Below are positions 57,600 through 64,000 of a DNA stretch of 64,000 bases, piece after piece. The stretch's first letter is position 1. Each line of letters opens with the position of its first letter. A model generated the notes under the pieces. The model had not been told where the DNA came from. It did not search any database and worked only from the letters and a program-made list of their open reading frames with translations. The translations under genes and the position numbers were made by a program. The stretch is from Prostheceraeus crozeri (lineage: Eukaryota > Platyhelminthes > Polycladida > Euryleptidae): NCBI GenBank assembly GCA_907163375.1, contig CAJQUW010003017.1:124001-188000 (forward strand), in the 5' to 3' direction.

Positions 57600-59640
57600 G
57601 TAGTCTCTCCCCAAGCTTTATTGCCGATAAAAGTGATTTTATAAAAGAAAAGAAACACCGGACCAACGTTTCGCTCACCGTCCGAGCTTGCTCACGGTCA
57701 CGCGCATAAATGGCGGGCAAGAAGTACAAATTACTTTAAATAGCAAGCACCTCAAACACAGTTCTTAATAAGTTAACTCGTGTTTTCTATTGATTTCAGG
57801 TTCCAACATTCTAATATATCGACTTTCAGCAGTTCTAGCAAGTACAGGCGTACTGACTTGGCAAAGAATATCTAAATGAAAGTCACTGATGGTCATAGAG
57901 ATATTGCGATGTTCGGCGATTATGTGTTCGGACAGAGCACTATGGCGGTCTTTATTGTCTATACTCCTTTTGTGTTCATGAAAACGAGATTTAATAGGAC
58001 GACTGGTCTGTCCGATATAGGCTACGCTTTGTTGCAAATACTACACATGAACCTATACACGACATGTCTGCTCAAACAAGTGTGGGGGGAGTTATTTTCA
58101 CAAATGTCGCACGTACAATTATTTAGATTAGCATTATATCTTAATTTGTTGCTAATGCTCTTACCAGGCTTATTACACTTACAGGTAAATTGTACTTTTT
58201 TATTAGACTTTTTATTTTGCGGTTGCAACTATCACTGATGAAATCAATGTCTAAAGTAGCTTTGTTTATTTCTTTGATGTATTCATTAGTACTGTTTTTA
58301 TTTTTATTATTTTCTACAACATTAGAATGATTAGTTCTAAAGCCGTTATTAGTCAGACGAATTTTCATTTTTTCTACAGATTTACTTTCATCCTCAACGT
58401 TGGAACAACGCCTTTTGACATAATTAATACTATTTCTAACGAAATTACTCTTAACGTGATTGGGAAGCCAACAATCATTACGAAGAGTGATTCCAGAATG
58501 GCAACTTTTGGTATACCATTTGTAGTTAATCTCATCTTTTATGTAAATGCTTATATCAAGAAAATTCAATACATTATTCGGAGGTAATTCTAATGTAAAC
58601 TGTATGTATTTATTTATATTGTTGAAATTATTCAAAATAAGACTGCATAGGTCATTGTTACCAGGGAATGGTCCCATAATAATATCGTCGATGTACCTTT
58701 TATAAATTTGGGGCCTAATGTTATGGTTTTCCGCTAGAGATTTAAGTGCTAATGATTCTATGTGATTCATCATTATTATAGCAAACGGCGGGAAAAATGA
58801 GCGCCCATAGGGCATCCCATCCTTTGCAGATAGGTTTTCCCATTGTAAGTTACTTCGTAATTATGACAGATGAAATTAAGAGATTTTTTCAAATCGTTAA
58901 CACAGATACCATAACAGTTAATTTTATCCCAATGTTCCACAGCGAACTGGTACACGATTTCAATTCCATCTGATATTGGAATATTGCCGTAAAGGTTAGT
59001 AACATCTAAGGAAATAAATGTCTCATTTTTTGACTGACAGTGCAAGCTATTAAATCTTAGAATTTCTATTAAATCTTCGGTATTTTTTAGGTGTGCAGGT
59101 ACAAATTTTACCAGCTGATTTAAAAGGATGCTAGCCAGCCAGTCCAATTTTTTGCGTTGGTGTATTTTTTACAGATGCTATGGGTCTCAAAGGATGGCAT
59201 CTGTTGTCAGTTACGGCTTTATGATCTTTTATCATAACGTGAAAATTTAGCAGGTTTTACTACTGAAACTTTAATAAACTTTTGAGAATTGATTATATGG
59301 TTACTTTTAGTAATGGATCGATTAGCTTGATTCTCGATAGAGTTGTTTTTGGATTTATCTAGTAACTTGTAACTGGTCTCAACTGCCAGTAACTCCTCGG
59401 TTCTTTCAATGATATTTAGTTTATCGGTAATAACTATACGATTCGACTTATCAGAGGGGATAGAGACTATCAGATCAAAGAAAGACTTAGTAGCCTTAAC
59501 CATTTTTTCATTATTTTTGTACCTATCTGTATTCTTATGGTACTTAATTTCTTTCTTGATGACTCTCTTGGCATCACGTTGAAACATTTTAAGTTCTAGT
59601 TCTTTATTTTCGGACATTTTTAGGAGGCATACTAACAGTC
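57600..59640 (-). mobile_element. Penelope-like retroelement, broken but with all main domains
   Basis: On the minus strand: lysine-rich N-terminal region from 59617 (MSENKELELKMFQRDAKRVI), RT palm motif A (ISLDVTNLYGNIPISDGI), motif B (QRMGCPMGA), motif C (YKRYIDDIIM), thumb-like segment (PPNNVLNFLDISIYIKDEIN), Cys-rich linker (NCTCDICENN) and GIY-YIG endonuclease (KAYIGQTSRPIKSRFHEHKR) to 57768. The frame changes about four times, so the copy is inactive. Downstream AGCGAAACGTTGGTCC to about 57600 is probably its 3' UTR. A different lineage from the fragment at 49.8 kb. Lies just beyond the NDUFS3 poly(A) signal. Confidence 0.85.
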
Positions 59641-59750
59641 TTTTTAGGAAAAGGAATGTACGGTTGATCAGTACTACCATTAGTGGAATGCTCAAATTTA
59701 TCAGTAGTAAGCAAAACTCCACTTCTGGATAGCGCAAGATGGCCGCCGTC

Positions 59751-60190
59751 GCTGAGTCCCCCCCCTCTGGCACGGCAGAGTGTCGTGGTCGGCCGCCGTG
59801 GTGCTTCGTGTCTGAGTCCCCCCCTCTGGAACGACAGAGGTTGTGGTCTGTCGTGGTGTGCCGGCCAGGTGGGTCCACGTTCACAACATGTTCGCTGACG
59901 TCCCCCCCCCTCTGCAACGACAGAGTGTGAGACTCGGGTGAGTTGGTCCGACCGCCTGGTTGACGTGGGCGACCGCCAGGATTAGTCTTGAGGCTATAGT
60001 GTGTGATGTTTTTCGTGCAATCTGCTGAATGTTGGGTTGTAAAATGGGTTGTTTCGAGTGGAAGGAGTGGTCGGATGAGAAAACGGAGGTCGGATTCGGA
60101 TTCAGCGTGAAATTCTGCATCGGTATGGTGAGTTTCAAGTCAATCGGAGAGAAAAAATTTTCGCTGACGTCCCCCCCTCTGGACAGCTTG
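59751..60190. repeat. Four copies of a C-rich stem-loop motif
   Basis: GCTGAGTCCCCCCC or GCTGACGTCCCCCC followed by CTCTG-N6-CAGAG (or a variant) recurs at about 59751, 59811, 59894 and 60163. The first three copies have a 5-6 bp inverted stem; the fourth is partial. The block is far more GC-rich than its surroundings and precedes the virus-like gene cluster. Confidence 0.75.
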
Positions 60191-60484
60191 CTTCGATCTT
60201 GGCTTCTAGTGGACGGATTTTGTCGTGCCATAGCTCGTTTGAAAGCTAAGAGTGAGACAAATTCAGTGAAAGAATCGGCTTGTTCATATCTGTCTTCGTT
60301 TAGATGTGAGACGCCATTTAAGATTTTGGGACATTGGCGAAAAACGACAGAGTTAGAATTTGGGACGTTTTGGGCTGTAGCTTCAAAACGAAGCATCGGA
60401 TTGGCAAACGGATTTCAGATTTGGAATCAGCTTGATGTTATTGTCCAATGAGGATCATCATCCAATGAGAATCAAGCATTTCTT

Positions 60485-60493
60485 TATAAATAG
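60485..60493 (+). promoter_or_regulatory. TATA box of the virus-like cluster
   Basis: TATAAATAG about 100 bases before the first ATG (60593). A consensus donor (GTAAGT) follows that ATG and a TTTTCAG acceptor ends at 60663, so a short leader intron is plausible. Confidence 0.55.
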
Positions 60494-60663
60494 CGAGCCT
60501 TCCACAGTGAGAATCATTCCATCGTTGAATCACACGAGTGACGGACGCACATTTTCTCTCTCTCTAGTTCCCTGTTCTATTATCCAACTAAAATGGTAAG
60601 TCGCTACTTCCCTCCCTCTCCTCCCTTGAACGTAAACTTAATACAATCTTTTTTCATTTTCAG

Positions 60664-61368
60664 GCATCTACTCCATCTGCTGCACTAGTAGGACAAAATG
60701 GCGGTCAAACGTTACAAGGTTCGCTACGGTCAGATCATCTACAACTGAGGCCAGTGGAAGAAACAACCAAGGTACATAATCCTACACCGCTACAGCGTAA
60801 ATTTAAACAAGCCTTGCGTTATGATGATCATAGCGTAGTACTCCAAACGGGAATGCTCCCTTCCACGGATGTCAAGATAATGCACAATCAGTATGGGGAC
60901 TACATACTGATCCCCGTGAGTCCGTACATTCGCCACCAACTTGATATTATTGAGGAGTACGTGACATTAAATATGGACATTCCTACTCCTCTTGCTCAAG
61001 AGTGGAAGGCGAGAGATGACAAGGATACTCCCTATAGAAAGATTTGGGATGGTAATCACATTTGCCTACCGGTATCACATTGGTGTACTTACTATAAGAA
61101 GGATGGAGATCATTCAATACCCATCAGATGTGATGAGCTCGGAGAAGGTACTTGGGATATCCTTTTCAAAGTGAATGGGCTATATTATGGTCGACACAAG
61201 GATAATAAAATAGCCTCTCTCTCCATGCATATGGAATCCATCCTATATATTCCGAAACCACCCAACGTGGACGACATAATTGATCAAATCCTTAACAGCA
61301 GTGGTACGAAGCGCAAGTCGGAGAAGAATGCTACATCAAAACGCAAATCAAAGAAGGAGAATTACTAG
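60664..61368 (+). CDS. Virus-like element gene 1, unknown function (fossil)
   Basis: Not recognised. The frame is open from the acceptor-like CAG at 60663 to 61368, about 234 residues: a globular middle and a lysine/serine-rich tail (TKRKSEKNATSKRKSKKENY) that looks like a nuclear-localisation or DNA-binding tail. First gene of the cluster. Confidence 0.6.
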   Translation, partial: ASTPSAALVGQNGGQTLQGSLRSDHLQLRPVEETTKVHNPTPLQRKFKQALRYDDHSVVLQTGMLPSTDVKIMHNQYGDYILIPVSPYIRHQLDIIEEYVTLNMDIPTPLAQEWKARDDKDTPYRKIWDGNHICLPVSHWCTYYKKDGDHSIPIRCDELGEGTWDILFKVNGLYYGRHKDNKIASLSMHMESILYIPKPPNVDDIIDQILNSSGTKRKSEKNATSKRKSKKENY

Positions 61369-61528
61369 TCCTTTCCTAACTCTACCCTATGACAATTCGC
61401 TTATGTGCTTTGAGTGTCGTAGACGTGGTCTTATTAGATACATTTTACTTCTTCGTTGCCATCATATCATTTGTGTATTTTGTCGTGAAAAGCATCGATG
61501 TAATTCTTCATTTTGTAATATGTTATAG
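61280..61528 (+). CDS. Small RING-like zinc protein frame (fossil)
   Basis: Overlaps the end of gene 1 in another frame. Cys/His spacing CFEC ... LRCHHIICVFC ... C resembles a RING or other treble-clef finger. Short and uncertain. Confidence 0.4.
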   Translation: MIKSLTAVVRSASRRRMLHQNANQRRRITSPFLTLPYDNSLMCFECRRRGLIRYILLLRCHHIICVFCREKHRCNSSFCNML

Positions 61529-61580
61529 AACGTTTCCTTAGATGTGTAAATTTCCGTTTTAGGCTTCTATCATCATTTTT

Positions 61581-62111
61581 ATGGATTGTGAGGGTGAACC
61601 TGTACAGGAGCTCAGTGCTATTGCTATGAACAATTGGACATATCAGATTGTTAGTGTCTATCATCAACATGCCAACTGCGATCCCAATGTTGATCAATGG
61701 GCGAGAAAACACATTCATGGACTTAATCTGAAATATTTGCAAGACTATGGCTTTTCTTGTGAAAGTGCTCTTCTTATTGACTTTAAACGATGGTTAGCTG
61801 CTTTCAATGTTATACGCATCTTTTGTAATAATCCTGGTAAGGAGAGGAAAGTATTTCCCAATCTAATCATTGATGATATTTTGCTCCCGCCTTGGGATAG
61901 TAGAGTGAATCAACATTATCATGAAGTCACGAAACGTTTTAAGGATTTGTGTGTTCCTATTTTGTCTGTTCGTTGTAGTAGCTACGTTCATAACCAATGC
62001 TTCTTTCCTCCTTACCTCAACACTGCCAAAGTCCTGTATGGTTATCATTGCTCGCTGTATGATAGTTACCAGCTGTATCTATTTTATCTCTTTCAAACCA
62101 TTGATTTATAA
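61581..62111 (+). CDS. Virus-like element gene with DCEG motif, possible nuclease fold (fossil)
   Basis: 176 residues starting MDCEGEPVQELSAIAM. A D-x-E near the N-terminus followed by alternating strands, a KHIHGLN segment and CNNPGKE is reminiscent of DEDD-type exonuclease-like folds, but this is inference. Not assigned to a named family. Confidence 0.55.
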   Translation: MDCEGEPVQELSAIAMNNWTYQIVSVYHQHANCDPNVDQWARKHIHGLNLKYLQDYGFSCESALLIDFKRWLAAFNVIRIFCNNPGKERKVFPNLIIDDILLPPWDSRVNQHYHEVTKRFKDLCVPILSVRCSSYVHNQCFFPPYLNTAKVLYGYHCSLYDSYQLYLFYLFQTIDL

Positions 62112-62198
62112 TGCATGCTTGTTACCGTTATTCAATAAATGTTACTATGAGAAGAGTTGTTGTTTTCATGCAATGGATGGGTTAGATAAAGGGCGATC

Positions 62199-62504
62199 AT
62201 GTCTTTCTCAAACGACTGCGGAACATTACGTTTTCATAGGCAAAGTTTAAAAGGAGCTGTTCAAGATTATGTGATAAATTTTCATAAAGATGAGACCGAC
62301 ATCGAAGCAGTGGTCGATGATGCTAGCACTCTATTTCTAGAATTAATGAATACATTCTCTGATAGCATTATCATGGCGCGATTAGTTGCGAAAATTAAGT
62401 TTAGTCATTTTGGAAAGGAAGAGGTGGAAAGTCGCTCTTTCCATTTTGCTTCTTACTCAATGGAAGTGGTAGATCACCCCAAGAATTTTTTAAAAGGCAT
62501 ATGA
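62199..62504 (+). CDS. Virus-like element gene, unknown (fossil)
   Basis: About 100 residues with acidic and aromatic segments (RHSF-type aromatic stretches). No family recognised. Looks incomplete at its downstream end. Confidence 0.4.
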   Translation: MSFSNDCGTLRFHRQSLKGAVQDYVINFHKDETDIEAVVDDASTLFLELMNTFSDSIIMARLVAKIKFSHFGKEEVESRSFHFASYSMEVVDHPKNFLKGI

Positions 62505-62610
62505 TAAAAATTGCTGAACGTCTTAACGCATTTAACCATCATGGTAGCAGTCTAGTGATTGAAGCGATTTCAGATATTCACATTCAACTTTCCATAAAGA
62601 AAAATTGAAA

Positions 62611-62976
62611 ATGCAGTGGTACTTGATTGTAGCACAACTGGTTTTCGAGCTATGTCTGCTCACTCTCGAAGTATATTCCTTCTGTACATGCGTCTATTAT
62701 TTAGAAAAGGCTAGCAAATTCATATCTTCAAAAAGACTTGCTATAGACATCAGTAACGGTGAAACTATGTGTTGCGATGTATGTAAGCGAAAGGATGGAA
62801 ATGAAAAGCGCATCTTCAAGAGATGTAAGCATGCTTTTGTCAACGCTGTTTCATACGTAATTGCATTCAACTTTGCCAATGTAACCACTGTGATATTGCT
62901 CATTTCGAGTGTCACTTATGTCGCAATAGTTAGTACCTATGCAAATGTGGTAAAGATAGGTTTTAGCAAAGACTAA
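62611..62976 (+). CDS. Virus-like element membrane protein (fossil)
   Basis: 122 residues from ATG 62611. A hydrophobic N-terminal helix (LIVAQLVFELCLLTLEVYSF), a Cys-rich middle (CCDVCKRKD, RCKHAF) and a second hydrophobic segment (VTTVILLISSVTYVAIVSTY). Predicted two-pass membrane protein with a zinc-binding loop. Family unknown. Confidence 0.5.
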   Translation: MQWYLIVAQLVFELCLLTLEVYSFCTCVYYLEKASKFISSKRLAIDISNGETMCCDVCKRKDGNEKRIFKRCKHAFVNAVSYVIAFNFANVTTVILLISSVTYVAIVSTYANVVKIGFSKD

Positions 62977-62984
62977 CACGGAAA

Positions 62985-63341
62985 ATGGCGAAACGTAAAA
63001 TGGCGAAACGTAAAAGTCAAAAGTTTTCTTCAGCCATTCAAGCTCTCCGACGAATGAAAGCAAATCAGCGATACAATGCTATACGACATGCTAACGATAA
63101 ATTCATTTGTGAAATTATTTCTCATGTGAGGAAGTTGAGGACGAAGAAATTAGCGCCAAAACAACGAAAGTTACTTAAGCGATATGCTACGAAATTGCGT
63201 TTCATCTCCAATCCTAAAGTCACCCTTCAAAGAAAGAGGAAAACTCTAACACAAAAGGGCGGTTTCCTTTCAGCAATACTTCCAATGATAGCTCCTGCCG
63301 TGGGCAACCTATTGGGTAATATCTTTGGCTCTAAGCGTTAA
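62985..63341 (+). CDS. Adenovirus pX-like small basic protein (fossil)
   Basis: 118 residues, strongly basic from MAKRKMAKRKS onward, ending in a Gly-rich hydrophobic segment (GGFLSAILPMIAPAVGNLLG). That layout matches the PX/pX-like core proteins of Polinton and adintovirus-like elements. Lies directly before the ATPase. Confidence 0.7.
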   Translation: MAKRKMAKRKSQKFSSAIQALRRMKANQRYNAIRHANDKFICEIISHVRKLRTKKLAPKQRKLLKRYATKLRFISNPKVTLQRKRKTLTQKGGFLSAILPMIAPAVGNLLGNIFGSKR

Positions 63342-63372
63342 TTATGCAAATGTTGAATCTCAAAGTGATAAA

Positions 63373-63960
63373 ATGGATTTCAGACTTCAATGTGATAAAG
63401 TTCTGACTGTATCAGGTCCATCTCATGCAGGTAAAACTGTTTTCACGCTGAATTTATTGGATAAAAGAAGGGAGTTGTTTAAGGAACCTATCAATCGAGT
63501 GATTTGGTGTTATGGTATTTATCAACCGTCGCTGTTTCAGGAATTGCAAAGTCGCAACTTTATTCGACATGAAGGAATTATTCCAGTGGATAAACTTCAG
63601 TCTAATGATGTTGTTGTATTGGATGATTTATTAAAAGAAAGTAAGAATTCAAAAGATGTTACAGATATGTTCACTCGCGCAGCACACCATAAAAGGTGCT
63701 TTATCATCTATATCACACAAAATTTGTTTCCTGATGGAAAAGAAGCTCGTACACGAAACCTGAATACACACTATTATGCTATTTTCAAGAATCCGCGAGA
63801 TAAAAGTCAATTTGAAATTTTAGCGCGACAAGTTGCACCCAGAGGATCAAAAGCCTTAATTGAAATTTTTCAAGCAGCTACTGAAAAACCATACGGTTAC
63901 TTATTCATTGACTTTACGCAAGAGTGTCCGAAGAATTTAGATTTCGAAGTGATATTTTGA
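63373..63960 (+). CDS. A32/FtsK-HerA-type packaging ATPase (fossil)
   Basis: Walker A GPSHAGKT and Walker B VVVLDD, with an IIYITQN sensor-like strand: the genome-packaging ATPase of Polinton-like viruses. About 195 residues, typical length. ATG 63373 is the first in-frame start with the fold intact. Confidence 0.82.
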   Translation: MDFRLQCDKVLTVSGPSHAGKTVFTLNLLDKRRELFKEPINRVIWCYGIYQPSLFQELQSRNFIRHEGIIPVDKLQSNDVVVLDDLLKESKNSKDVTDMFTRAAHHKRCFIIYITQNLFPDGKEARTRNLNTHYYAIFKNPRDKSQFEILARQVAPRGSKALIEIFQAATEKPYGYLFIDFTQECPKNLDFEVIF

Positions 63961-64000
63961 AAACTCCCATGATTATCTACAAACTATGAGTTCTTATTCT

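Larger units (their letters stand above)
60200..64000 (+). mobile_element. Polinton/adintovirus-like element, left part (fossil), continues off right edge
   Basis: Compact co-directional genes with short spacers, including an adenovirus pX-like basic protein and an A32/FtsK packaging ATPase, the hallmark pairing of Polinton/Maverick and adintovirus-like elements. Most parts look open, with about one break, so it is young or recently active. The polymerase, integrase, protease and major capsid genes are not in the window; the left limit is approximate and no terminal repeat was confirmed. Confidence 0.7.

Noticed and set aside
57600-57720. Hammerhead ribozyme in the Penelope-like 3' region
   Set aside because: CGAAAC is present but the CTGATGA core box is not, so the catalytic core cannot be supported.
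1-64000. CRISPR arrays, rRNA or complete tRNA genes
   Set aside because: No regularly spaced repeats, rRNA motifs or full tRNA cloverleaf with A and B boxes were seen on either strand by eye; the genome is animal.

Overview
This is animal nuclear DNA. It is AT-rich and has introns, and it carries two recognisable host genes buried in an unusually diverse set of transposable elements. The host proteins are clearly metazoan (mitochondrial complex I subunit NDUFS3 and a SAPS-domain regulatory subunit of protein phosphatase 6). Penelope-like, Crypton-like, piggyBac, hAT, Tigger, DD41D and DD35E Tc1/mariner, Ty3-type LTR and Polinton-like elements occur together, which suggests an invertebrate. 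I cannot place the phylum from this window alone.

Layout. 1-10.9 kb: the 5' part of a PPP6R gene on the minus strand. Four coding exons are seen (10900-10844, 10771-10692, 7702-7616, 1576-1390) and the rest lies off the left edge. Intron 3 holds a pogo-like MITE that was itself hit by a nearly intact DD41D transposon. 13.3-17.1 kb: relics of a LINE, an old hAT-like transposase, a hAT-type MITE and a possible tRNA-SINE. 20.0-26.9 kb: a young Ty3-like LTR retrotransposon on the minus strand with near-identical LTRs and a Tigger element lodged against its 5' LTR. 27.1-36.7 kb: a hAT-like transposase gene (plus strand), a DD35E Tc1 element, an internally deleted mariner inside the hAT gene, and a non-autonomous hAT with a perfect 8-bp target duplication. 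38.1-40.3 kb: a broken copia-like LTR fossil.

41.2-57.3 kb: NDUFS3 on the plus strand. Four exons are found (41183-41236, 43641-43888, 46465-46710, 57080-57259); exon 1, with the start codon and most of the mitochondrial leader, was not identified. The last intron is 10.4 kb and is packed with mobile DNA. It holds a ~0.85 kb near-perfect palindrome, a truncated tyrosine recombinase, and a Penelope-like element that received a piggyBac insertion; that piggyBac junction was then hit by a hAT. The target duplications give this order directly.

57.6-59.7 kb: a second, differently organised Penelope-like element (minus strand). 59.7-64 kb: GC-rich repeated stem-loop motifs, then a TATA box and a compact co-directional cluster of virus-like genes, including an adenovirus pX-like small basic protein and an A32/FtsK-type packaging ATPase. 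This is the left part of a Polinton/adintovirus-like element that runs off the right edge; several of its genes are not ones I can name.
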